A DNA stretch of 34,310 bases from the NCBI GenBank assembly GCA_016210545.1, contig JACQTY010000163.1:1-34310 (forward strand), given 5' to 3'. The notes beneath the pieces were generated by a model. That model searched no databases, was not told the origin of the DNA, and saw only the letters and a list, made by a program, of their open reading frames with translations. The DNA comes from Chloroflexota bacterium. GTDB taxonomy: Bacteria > Chloroflexota > Dehalococcoidia > JACVQG01. Both the position numbers and the translations under genes were made by a program. Positions 1-6,802 of this stretch are shown one piece after another; the first letter of the stretch is position 1, and every line of letters begins with the position of its first letter.

Positions 1-28
1 CTCGCTTATCCCCTAAACGACTTCCCAA

Positions 29-67
29 GAGTTCACTTTTGAACCTTAAAGGAGTTCACTTTTCAAC
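29..67. repeat. Tandem pair of a 16-bp direct repeat
   Basis: Two copies of GAGTTCACTTTTNAAC (29-44 and 52-67) are separated by 7 bp and differ only at the N. No gene frame covers them. They could be the terminal binding sites of an insertion sequence lying to the left of the window, or operator sites of a gene outside it. No transposase is visible here, so the assignment is open. Confidence 0.45.
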
Positions 68-184
68 TTTTCCCAACATGGCTCCTGCAACCCGAAATCC
101 GCCGCCCATTGAATCTCGTCAAAGTAGCAGCTTCTTCACCAAGTTGGTGCGGTAATTGTCTTGGAAAGGCCACTATGACTTCTC

Positions 185-271
185 TCCTTCGACAAGCTCA
201 GGACAAGCTCTTTGGAAAATCCCGATGAATCGGGATGAGCCGAGCGAAGCGAGTCCTGAGCCGTCGAAGGA
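185..271. repeat. Nested intergenic inverted repeat
   Basis: The outer arms TCCTTCGACAAGCTCAGGA (185-203) and TCCTGAGCCGTCGAAGGA (254-271) are imperfect reverse complements. Inside lies a perfect hairpin, ATCCCGAT-GA-ATCGGGAT (219-236). A related palindrome built from the same CTGAGC/CTTCG words occurs at 30832-30887, which points to a dispersed repeat family and not a local regulatory site. Confidence 0.7.
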
Positions 272-506
272 CCTCCGAAGGGGAGATTGAGCCTTGCGTC
301 CCCCTTTAGAAAAGGGAGAGAAACGGCCAAAGCCCACGGCCATTCCTTGACATCTTTGATGTTGCCAGGGGAGTTTGATGGCGGATTATGGGGGGGGCGC
401 ATGTTCGTGGGTCGGGGGAGCCGGATATGGCCCACATGTTCCAACATATTCCTGACCAGATAGCGGTAACTAATCTGAGGCATGGGGGAGATGGCCCCGC
501 AACGCG

Positions 507-587
507 TCATTCCAGCGAAAGCCCCGATGCATCGGGGGCACTGCAGTGCTCACGTCTCCTGGATTCCGGCTCGGTGGCCGGAATGAC
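507..587. repeat. Intergenic inverted repeat with GTCATTCC ends
   Basis: The ends GTCATTCC (507-514) and GGAATGAC (580-587) are perfect reverse complements and enclose the 16-bp palindrome CCCCGATG/CATCGGGG (522-537). It lies downstream of the fabG stop codon on the minus strand, but no T-run follows, so it is called a repeat and not a terminator. I see no supportable gene in 1-671. Confidence 0.6.
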
Positions 588-671
588 AGGTGGTGTAGCG
601 CCTCTCGCTATCTGTCTAAGTACGGGTGCTCAAGGCATTTTGTTGGAACGAGTGCGGATATGGCCCGGCCC

Positions 672-1424
672 CTACACCATCGTCAGCCCGCCGTCCACCA
701 CCAGTACCTGCCCGGTGATGTAGCGGGCCTTTTCCGAGGCCAGGAAGGCCGCAACCTCAGCGACGTCCTGCGGGTCCCCGATGTACCCCAATGGGATATG
801 CTTGACGATCTCTTCCTGCGCAGACGCGTTGAGACGTTGCGTCATGTCGGTCTGGATAAATCCGGGAGCGATGGCGTTAGCGGTGATGCCGCGGGAGGCC
901 ACCTCACGGGCGACGCTCTTTGTGAAGGCGACTAGCCCGGCTTTGGCGGCAGCGTAGTTGGCCTGTCCGGGGTTACCTATGAGACCGGAGATACTGGCGA
1001 TGTTGATGACGCGCCCCCAGCGTTGCTTGAGCATGGGCCGCAGGGCGGCCCGCGTGCACAGGAACGCCCCGCGTAAATTGGTGTTGATAACCTGGTCCCA
1101 GTCCTCGTCGCTCATCCGGAGGAGGAGTTGGTCACGCACGATGCCGGCGTTATTTACAAGGATATCTAATCTACCGAACTGTGAGATAGCGGACTGGACC
1201 AGTTGGGAACAGCCCTGGGACTGACCGATGTCAGCGACTATGCCGCAGGCCTGGCCGCCCTTATCCAGTATCTCGGCTACAGCCGACTCCACGGTGGCCG
1301 TGTCCGAGCGTCCGTTGACCACCACCGCCGCCCCCCGCTCGGCGAGCTTCAGGGCCACTGCCCGGCCGATACCGCGAGAGCTTCCCGTTACCAGGGCCAC
1401 TTTCGAGGCAAGGTCCTGAGTCAG
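672..1424 (-). CDS. fabG: 3-oxoacyl-[acyl-carrier-protein] reductase FabG
   Basis: FabG is an NADPH-dependent short-chain dehydrogenase that reduces 3-oxoacyl-ACP to 3-hydroxyacyl-ACP in the cytosolic type II fatty acid synthase. The 250-residue product has the usual length. It shows the Rossmann glycine motif TGSSRGIG (13-20), NNAG (91-94), and a Ser144/Tyr157/Lys161 triad with the family-typical NPGQANYAAAKAG stretch. No ATG, GTG or TTG fits the N-terminus. The best start is CTG at 1424, which overlaps the fabD stop as CTGA and has GGGAGG nine bases upstream. This is the last recognisable gene of the operon; acpP and fabF, common neighbours in other bacteria, do not follow. The function is secure; the CTG start is an inference. 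Confidence 0.95.
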   Translation of the reverse strand: MTQDLASKVALVTGSSRGIGRAVALKLAERGAAVVVNGRSDTATVESAVAEILDKGGQACGIVADIGQSQGCSQLVQSAISQFGRLDILVNNAGIVRDQLLLRMSDEDWDQVINTNLRGAFLCTRAALRPMLKQRWGRVINIASISGLIGNPGQANYAAAKAGLVAFTKSVAREVASRGITANAIAPGFIQTDMTQRLNASAQEEIVKHIPLGYIGDPQDVAEVAAFLASEKARYITGQVLVVDGGLTMV

Positions 1425-2386
1425 GAAACAGTCCCTCCCATGAGCATTATGTCGTTCATGCCGAGGGTCCGTACTCCCGGACAGATGCGCTGGGTAAGGC
1501 CGCTGAGAACGGTGCCCGGACCCAGCTCGATAAAGACGCTGACCCCTTTCCCCCGCATGAACTCGATGGACTGCTGCCACTTCACACAGCGGCAAAGCTG
1601 GTCTTGCAGCTCCAGCTTGATATCCATAGCCCTCTTGAGAGGCCGGGCAGTTGTGTTGGCAACTATGGGGATCCTGGGGTGGTGGAACTGCAATGCCGTA
1701 ATAAACTTCTGGAGGCCGCGACGGGCCCACTGCATCAGAGACGAGTGGAAGGCGCCGCTCACCTCGAGGGCGATGGCCCGCTTGGCCCCTTTCTCTCTGG
1801 CCACGCAAACAGCCTCGGAAAGCACGTTCTGCGAGCCGCTGATGACAATCTGTCCCGAGCAATTAATGTTGGCGATTTCGGCGCCGGTCATCTGGCAGAC
1901 TTCCTGCGCCATACCTTCATTCAGTCCAAGAAGGGCTACCATGCCGCCGGGATGCTTCTGGCCAGCCATCTCCATCAGCCGGCCCCGCTCTCGGACCAGC
2001 CTCACGGCGTCGGTGAAGCTCAGCACACCGGATGCCACCAGCGTGGTGTATTCGCCGAGGCTATGCCCGGCCACGAAGGCCGGCCGCAGGGCGTCTTCCA
2101 GCAGGCCGCGCTCCTGGGCGCACTTCCAGGCGGCTATGCTGACGGTCAATATTGCCGGCTGGGCGTTTATTGTCCGCCGCAGTTCTTCGTCGGGTCCGCT
2201 AAAACATAAAGAAGATAACGAGAAGCCCAGCGCGTCATCAGCTGCTTCAAAGATAGACCTGGCGGCCGGTGACTCACGGAACAGTTGCGATCCCATCCCC
2301 ACACTCTGGCTGCCCTGGCCAGGGAAGAGAATAGCCACCTGGGCCCCGGACTTGGACTTGACTGACTTCATGTTGTTCTTAGACAC
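1421..2386 (-). CDS. fabD: Malonyl-CoA:ACP transacylase FabD
   Basis: FabD moves malonyl groups from CoA to acyl carrier protein to feed fatty-acid elongation. The 321-residue product has the family landmarks in order: GQGSQ near residues 23-27, the nucleophile motif GHSLGE with Ser109, the arginine-containing RERGRLM helix, and the catalytic His214 in GAFHSSLM. The chosen start is GTG at 2386. It overlaps the fabK stop by 8 bases and has AAGGAGG just upstream, though the spacing is short. An ATG at 2371 is the alternative and would shorten the N-terminus by five residues. The 3' end overlaps the fabG start, so translation of fabK, fabD and fabG is probably coupled. Confidence 0.95.
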   Translation of the reverse strand: MSKNNMKSVKSKSGAQVAILFPGQGSQSVGMGSQLFRESPAARSIFEAADDALGFSLSSLCFSGPDEELRRTINAQPAILTVSIAAWKCAQERGLLEDALRPAFVAGHSLGEYTTLVASGVLSFTDAVRLVRERGRLMEMAGQKHPGGMVALLGLNEGMAQEVCQMTGAEIANINCSGQIVISGSQNVLSEAVCVAREKGAKRAIALEVSGAFHSSLMQWARRGLQKFITALQFHHPRIPIVANTTARPLKRAMDIKLELQDQLCRCVKWQQSIEFMRGKGVSVFIELGPGTVLSGLTQRICPGVRTLGMNDIMLMGGTVS

Positions 2387-3338
2387 GGGCCTCCTTCCGC
2401 GGCATCGCCGCCAGTCGGTCAATGATTGCCTCAGCTTCGGCCATTATATCCTCGATTATCCTGCGACAGGGTTTCACATCCTTCACCAGTCCAGCTATCT
2501 GGCCCGCCATTAACGACCCTTGTTCCACATCCCCCTCAATTACTCCCTGGTACATCTTCCCTGTCCCCAGGGCCTGCAATTCCTCCGGCGAGGCCCCCGC
2601 CCTTTCTAACTCCTGGAATCGCCGGGTCAGCCGGTTCTCCAGACACCGTACCGGATGCCCGGTAGGACCGCCGGTAACAGTGGTGGCGCGGTCACCCGCC
2701 TGCACAATCTTTTCCTTGAACCTGGGGTGGGCCACGCATTCATCACTGCAGATAAAGCGAGTCCCCATCTGGATCCCCTGCGCCCCCATGGCCAGGGCAC
2801 TCACCAGCCCGGACCCGCTGGCAAACCCGCCTGCCGCGATCACCGGTACGTTAACGGCCTTTACCACCTGAGGCACCAGGGCTGCCGTGGTGGTCTCGCC
2901 GATGTGCCCGCCGGACTCCATGCCTTCGGCGACTATGGCGTCCACGCCGGAGCGTTCCAGACGGCGGGCGAGGGCCACGCTGGATAGCACAGGCATCACC
3001 TTCATGCCCGCCTCCTTGAAAGCGGCAACGAGTGTGGCCGGGTTGCCGCCGCCGGTGGCAACTACCGGCACCCTCTCTTCTATCACCACCTGCACTATGT
3101 CTTTGACATGCGGAGACATCAGCAGAATATTAACGCAGAAGGGCTTGCGGGTGTGTTCGCGAGTGCGACGAATTTGGTCTCTAACCCAGGAGGTGGGGCA
3201 ACCGCCACAGCCGATGGTGCCCAGACCACCAGCTTCGGAGACGGCTGAGGCTAGCTCAGCCGTTCCCACCCATGCCATGCCACCCTGGATTATGGGATAT
3301 TCGATGCCAAAAAGGTCACAGATGGATGTTCTGATCAA
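2379..3338 (-). CDS. fabK: Enoyl-ACP reductase II (FabK), FMN-dependent
   Basis: This is a TIM-barrel flavoprotein of the nitronate monooxygenase/FabK family, 319 residues. The start GIEYPIIQGGMAW and the motif ESGGHIGETT, with His145 at the position of the FabK catalytic histidine, favour FabK. FabK reduces trans-2-enoyl-ACP to acyl-ACP, the last step of each elongation cycle, and replaces FabI in some bacteria. Its place directly before fabD and fabG supports that role over nitronate oxidation. The start is TTG at 3338, preceded by AGGAAGG at normal spacing. The gene lies 33 bp after rpmF. A nitronate monooxygenase acting on another substrate remains possible on sequence alone. Confidence 0.88.
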   Translation of the reverse strand: MIRTSICDLFGIEYPIIQGGMAWVGTAELASAVSEAGGLGTIGCGGCPTSWVRDQIRRTREHTRKPFCVNILLMSPHVKDIVQVVIEERVPVVATGGGNPATLVAAFKEAGMKVMPVLSSVALARRLERSGVDAIVAEGMESGGHIGETTTAALVPQVVKAVNVPVIAAGGFASGSGLVSALAMGAQGIQMGTRFICSDECVAHPRFKEKIVQAGDRATTVTGGPTGHPVRCLENRLTRRFQELERAGASPEELQALGTGKMYQGVIEGDVEQGSLMAGQIAGLVKDVKPCRRIIEDIMAEAEAIIDRLAAMPRKEARV

Positions 3339-3371
3339 CTGACCTTCCTGTTCATAATCCTGAGCGGGGGT

Positions 3372-3569
3372 CTACCCCTTTTTGGCCTCCGTTTTCACTT
3401 TGAGCACTTCCCGACCCGCGTAGGTCCCGCATGTGGGGCATACCTGATGGGCTAGCTTGGGGCTGCGACACTGGGAGCAAAGCACCAGCGCCGGGGCCTT
3501 CCTGGCCATGTGACTGCGCCGGTTTCCCTGGTGCGCCTTAGGACATCTTTTCTTAGGTAGCGGTGCCAT
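3372..3569 (-). CDS. rpmF: Large ribosomal subunit protein bL32
   Basis: bL32 is a small zinc-binding protein of the 50S subunit. The 65-residue product has the typical basic N-terminus (PLPKKRCPKAHQGNRRSH) and two Cys pairs, CSQC and CPTC, forming the zinc ribbon. The ATG at 3569 is preceded by GGAAAGGA. It sits between yceD and fabK; yceD-rpmF followed by lipid-synthesis genes is a widely conserved arrangement that ties ribosome and membrane synthesis together. Confidence 0.95.
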   Translation of the reverse strand: MAPLPKKRCPKAHQGNRRSHMARKAPALVLCSQCRSPKLAHQVCPTCGTYAGREVLKVKTEAKKG

Positions 3570-3620
3570 AGTTTATCCTTTCCTTAACGTACGGGTTGGC
3601 CTGGCCCCCTGAAATAGCGC

Positions 3621-4160
3621 CTAGCCCCGATTCGAGGCCTCAAGGTCGCGCAGGGCTGACCATCGGGGATCGGGGGATGAGGGTGGACAGCCGCACGGCC
3701 CCTCATTCAGGTTCTTGCCGCATTGAGGGCAGAGGCCTGCGCATTCCGAGTGGCACAATGGCTTGAGGGGCAAAGCCATGATGGCGTACTGGCGTAAAGC
3801 TTCTCCAATGTCCAAAAGGTGGTTCTCATCGATAGTGAAAGAGATGGTATCTTCCGGCGGGGGCAGCCTATAACCGAGATTTACCTCCACTGTCGGATAG
3901 AACTCCTCCCGAAACTCCACGCGCAAATGATGAGCGAAGGGGGAGAGGCAACGGCTGCAGATTTCCGATACCAGACTCTCCATTTGAGCGTGTACCAGGA
4001 CTCCCTTGTCGGTGCGCAGGAAGTCCACCTGGCCACGGAACGCGACCTCCTCACCCTGCCTGAGTTCGATCGAGGTCTCAAGCTGGTAACTACGGGCGGC
4101 GCCCGTAGGTTCGCGTAAAAGCTGGGCTACATTAAATTTGGAATCAAGCCTGTATCCCAC
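3621..4160 (-). CDS. yceD: YceD/DUF177 family protein
   Basis: This is a 179-residue member of the DUF177/YceD family, whose members affect 23S rRNA accumulation; the molecular activity is not firmly defined. The N-terminus with FNVAQLLREPTGAARSY is characteristic. A Cys-rich C-terminal part (CSRC, then CHSEC, CPQC and CGC) suggests zinc binding. The start is GTG at 4160. The promoter at 4172-4200 puts the transcription start only about five to seven bases upstream, so there is almost no leader and no Shine-Dalgarno sequence. It is the first gene of the yceD-rpmF-fabK-fabD-fabG operon. Confidence 0.88.
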   Translation of the reverse strand: MGYRLDSKFNVAQLLREPTGAARSYQLETSIELRQGEEVAFRGQVDFLRTDKGVLVHAQMESLVSEICSRCLSPFAHHLRVEFREEFYPTVEVNLGYRLPPPEDTISFTIDENHLLDIGEALRQYAIMALPLKPLCHSECAGLCPQCGKNLNEGPCGCPPSSPDPRWSALRDLEASNRG

Positions 4161-4171
4161 AGCCGCTAGCC

Positions 4172-4200
4172 ATTATAGGCGGCAAAATGGCGCATGTCAA
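4172..4200 (-). promoter_or_regulatory. Consensus sigma-70-type promoter of the yceD-fab operon
   Basis: Read on the minus strand, TTGACA (4200-4195) and TATAAT (4177-4172) are separated by exactly 17 bp, a perfect match to the primary sigma-factor consensus. The predicted start of transcription is near 4165-4167, five to seven bases before the yceD GTG codon. Confidence 0.88.
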
Positions 4201-4231
4201 GTGCCTGTTGACAACTGTGCCTGTTGACAAC
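4201..4231. promoter_or_regulatory. Direct-repeat operator candidate between divergent promoters
   Basis: GTGCCTGTTGACAAC occurs twice, at 4201-4215 and 4217-4231, with a 16-bp period. Each copy contains the small palindrome GTTG-A-CAAC. The array abuts the -35 box of the yceD-fab promoter and overlaps the -35 box of the bicupin promoter, so a bound protein could control both. The regulator is unknown; the motif is not one I recognise as a FapR, FabR or FabT site. Confidence 0.6.
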
Positions 4232-4252
4232 CTTGTCCCATGCCCCTACAAT
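4224..4252 (+). promoter_or_regulatory. Promoter of the bicupin gene
   Basis: TTGACA (4224-4229) and TACAAT (4247-4252) are spaced by 17 bp on the plus strand. The -35 box lies inside the second direct repeat. Transcription would start near 4259, giving a leader of about 80 bases before the bicupin ATG. Confidence 0.7.
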
Positions 4253-4338
4253 TTGCTTGATTTTCTTTGCCATTTCCGGCCGGACAGGGTGGGTACGCTC
4301 ACGTCTGGCGTCGAAGCACAGAAAGGAGACAGGCACAT

Positions 4339-5454
4339 ATGGAAAGGCAATTGGAGCGCCGCCGCGAGGCTGAACCAGTAGCCTTCTCGACAATGGTGGA
4401 GGACATGTGGAAGCGCCTGCAGACGGTGAACGAGAGAGTCGCCACCCTGCCCCACGTGGTGAAGTTCAACGAGGTCCCCTGGGAACAAAACGCCACCACT
4501 TTCCTCAAGAACTACACCGGGCCCGCCGGCCTTCCTGGCTGGTTGCTGAAGCTGCCCATTCGCACCCTGGACCTGCGCGAACAGATCGTCTTCTCCGGAA
4601 GGAAATCGGGGAAGCACCGCCATTATCAGGAGGCATTCTTTTACATCGTCGAGGGAGAAGGTTACGAGATCCACGACGACAAGAAGTACCCCTGGGAGGC
4701 CGGGGATGTAATGTGCGTCCCGACCTACTGCGTCCATCAGCACTTCAACACGGGAAGCAAGGATGCGAGGCTGTTCTTCAATCTGCCTAATGTCTTTGAC
4801 CTCATGGGGCTGTCCTCCATAGAACAAATAGAAATCCACGAGCGCTACCGCCCTCCCGAGGGGGCCGCGCTGGTCCGAAACGCCGAAGGCAACGTGATCG
4901 GCTACAAGACAGCCGAAGGGGAGGAGTTGCGGTTCGGCGCGGTAGACCTGGCTTACCAGCAGATGATGGAAGCCAAGAAGGGGCGCCAGTTCACCGGCGA
5001 GCCCCGCAATACCTATCAGCACTACAGGAAGAACCTCAATGACATGACTGCCTGGCGTCTTGGTATACCCCACGTGGTCAAGGGCAAGGATAAGGTGTGG
5101 GAAAACACTGAGATGGGCAAGCTGAAGTACCTGATGAGCCCCTACAACCCCGGGCCGCTGTTGCTTTACGACGCCTATCTCCAGGAACTGCCTCCCGGTG
5201 GAAAGTCCGGCAAACACCGCCACGTCGGCGAGGAGGTGCACAAGATACTGTCCGGCAAGGGGTATGATATCCACGACGGCAAGAAGTGGGAGTGGGAGGC
5301 CGAAGACGTGGTGCTCATACCGAATAACACGGTGCACCAGCACTTCAACTCCGATGCGCGGCAGCCTGCGACCTTCCTGTCGCTTCAATCGCGGCTGTAT
5401 CATTACATAGGACACGGCGGGATTGAACACCTGGAAGACGCAGGCGGGCAATGA
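4339..5454 (+). CDS. Two-domain cupin protein (bicupin), possible metal-dependent dioxygenase
   Basis: The 371-residue protein has two matching cupin barrels. The first shows GKHRHYQE (His93, His95, Glu99) and VHQHFN (His133, His135). The second repeats this as GKHRHVGEE (His293, His295, Glu299) and VHQHFN (His333, His335). Both therefore keep a full set of metal-ligand candidates, unlike many bicupins in which one site has decayed. Gentisate- and hydroxynaphthoate-dioxygenase-like enzymes have this architecture, but the substrate cannot be read from the sequence. The start is ATG 4339 with AAAGGAG upstream; a longer frame from 4267 has no such site. No signal peptide is visible. The gene is divergent from the fab operon and 103 bp before a solute-binding protein. 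Confidence 0.82.
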   Translation: MERQLERRREAEPVAFSTMVEDMWKRLQTVNERVATLPHVVKFNEVPWEQNATTFLKNYTGPAGLPGWLLKLPIRTLDLREQIVFSGRKSGKHRHYQEAFFYIVEGEGYEIHDDKKYPWEAGDVMCVPTYCVHQHFNTGSKDARLFFNLPNVFDLMGLSSIEQIEIHERYRPPEGAALVRNAEGNVIGYKTAEGEELRFGAVDLAYQQMMEAKKGRQFTGEPRNTYQHYRKNLNDMTAWRLGIPHVVKGKDKVWENTEMGKLKYLMSPYNPGPLLLYDAYLQELPPGGKSGKHRHVGEEVHKILSGKGYDIHDGKKWEWEAEDVVLIPNNTVHQHFNSDARQPATFLSLQSRLYHYIGHGGIEHLEDAGGQ

Positions 5455-5557
5455 GATGTGAGAGGTGGGAAGTGGGACTGGCGCCACCGAAAAGATGGGT
5501 AGAAGAATCCTCAACTTACGGCGGAAGCGTGATTGTTGATACAGAAGGAAGGACCCG

Positions 5558-6706
5558 ATGAAACGTTTGATGTCAGGCAGTATCGTGATCGTCCTGCTGG
5601 CAGCGCTGGTCCTGGCGTCCTGCGCCCCCAAACAGGCGCCCGCAACCCCTGCGCCAGCAGCGCCGCTTCCCGCGGCAAACGTGCCAACTGTTAAGCCTGC
5701 TGCGCCGTCTCCGGAAGACGCCGAGTGGGCGAAGGTCATAGAGGCAGCCAAGAAAGAGGGCAGGGTTACAGAGTATGCCTATTACTTCTACGGCGACGTG
5801 TCGCTGGCTGTTGCCAAGGCGTTCAAAGAGAAGTACGGCATACAGGTTGACTACATTGTCGGTCGTGGGGCGGAGTTCAATGCCCGTCTGGCTACAGAAC
5901 AGCGGACCAAGCAGTACACTGCCGACATTTTCGACAGCTCTCCCTCATGGGTGGCCACGGCGAAGCAACAGGGCTTTACCGTGAGCCTGACGGACCTGCC
6001 AGTGTTCCGGGACAAGTCTGTGTGGGCCATGCAGCCGGTGATCGACTCTCCGGACGGCCACCTTATTGCCTTTGCTCCCAACCCTCTCCCGGTGGTGGCC
6101 AATACTAATCTCGTTAAGCCTCAGGACGAGCCGAAGTCGTGGTACGATCTGCTGGACCCCAAGTGGAAAGGAAAGATCGGCGTGAATGACCCCATAACCA
6201 GCAGCGGTCCGGACATAATCGTGAGCTACATGGTCAACCACAAGGCGCTGGACATGGAGTACTTCCGGCGTCTCGGAGACCAGAACCTGGTCTATCTATT
6301 GGGCGGCTCCAAGGAAGGACTGGAGAAAACAGCGCGGGCTGAAATAGCGTTCACCATAGTAGGCAGCTCAGCCGTGACGGCATTGTTCCTGCAACAGGGG
6401 GCGCCGGTGAAGCCTCTTGACCTGAAGGAAGGCAGGCCGATCCTGACCCAGCCCGTAACGGTCATAAAGAACGCTCCCCACCCCAACGCGGCGCGGGTCT
6501 TCATCAACTGGCTGCTCTCAGCGGAGGGCCAGGCCGTCTACGCCCAGGCGGCCACTATGGAGTCGGTCAGGAAGGACGTGCCTTCAGCAATGCCCAAGGG
6601 CTGGGTGCCGTCCACGAACCCCGTTGTGGAAACGCTGAAGGATGTGAATGACTCGGCGCAGGGCTTTAAGGACCAGATAGCGGCCAGGGCGCTGAAGCGT
6701 AAGTAA
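5558..6706 (+). CDS. ABC-transporter substrate-binding lipoprotein (Fe(III)/polyamine-type family 1)
   Basis: This 382-residue protein has a type II signal peptide: basic MKR, a hydrophobic core, and the lipobox LASC with Cys22, so it is probably anchored outside the membrane. A short Pro/Ala-rich linker (about 25-48) follows, then a periplasmic-binding-protein fold of the type seen in iron(III)- and spermidine-binding proteins, including a DLLDPKWKGKIGVNDP segment. It would capture a solute for import. No permease or ATPase gene adjoins it, so the partner transporter must be elsewhere. GGAAGGA precedes the ATG. It may be cotranscribed with the bicupin gene. The ligand is unknown. Confidence 0.85.
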   Translation: MKRLMSGSIVIVLLAALVLASCAPKQAPATPAPAAPLPAANVPTVKPAAPSPEDAEWAKVIEAAKKEGRVTEYAYYFYGDVSLAVAKAFKEKYGIQVDYIVGRGAEFNARLATEQRTKQYTADIFDSSPSWVATAKQQGFTVSLTDLPVFRDKSVWAMQPVIDSPDGHLIAFAPNPLPVVANTNLVKPQDEPKSWYDLLDPKWKGKIGVNDPITSSGPDIIVSYMVNHKALDMEYFRRLGDQNLVYLLGGSKEGLEKTARAEIAFTIVGSSAVTALFLQQGAPVKPLDLKEGRPILTQPVTVIKNAPHPNAARVFINWLLSAEGQAVYAQAATMESVRKDVPSAMPKGWVPSTNPVVETLKDVNDSAQGFKDQIAARALKRK

Positions 6707-6767
6707 GGGCCTGAAAGCCGCACAATCGATGCGGAGAAGCCAGGCAGTGGAGAGTGAATTGAGGCTG

Positions 6768-6796
6768 TTGTTGGTCAATTCTGTTTTTGTTACAAT
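6768..6796 (+). promoter_or_regulatory. Promoter giving a leaderless PAC2-family mRNA
   Basis: TTGTTG (6768-6773) and TACAAT (6791-6796) are 17 bp apart. The normal distance to the start of transcription places +1 at or next to the A of the ATG at 6803. No Shine-Dalgarno sequence is present, consistent with a leaderless transcript. Confidence 0.65.
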
Positions 6797-6802
6797 AGCG
6801 CC

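Noticed and set aside
29-67. Possible CRISPR-like repeat
   Set aside because: There are only two copies of 16 bp with a 7-bp spacer. Spacer and repeat lengths and copy number are wrong, and no cas genes are present.
136-510. Open frame on the minus strand in the left repeat field
   Set aside because: It crosses the nested inverted repeat at 185-271, has no recognisable motif and no ribosome-binding site; the composition is that of the repeats.
1203-2513. 436-residue plus-strand frame over fabG and fabD
   Set aside because: It is antisense to two well-supported genes with intact catalytic motifs.
4246-5751. 501-residue minus-strand frame over the bicupin gene
   Set aside because: It is antisense to a clearly conserved two-domain cupin. 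The high GC content at third positions produces long antisense frames here.
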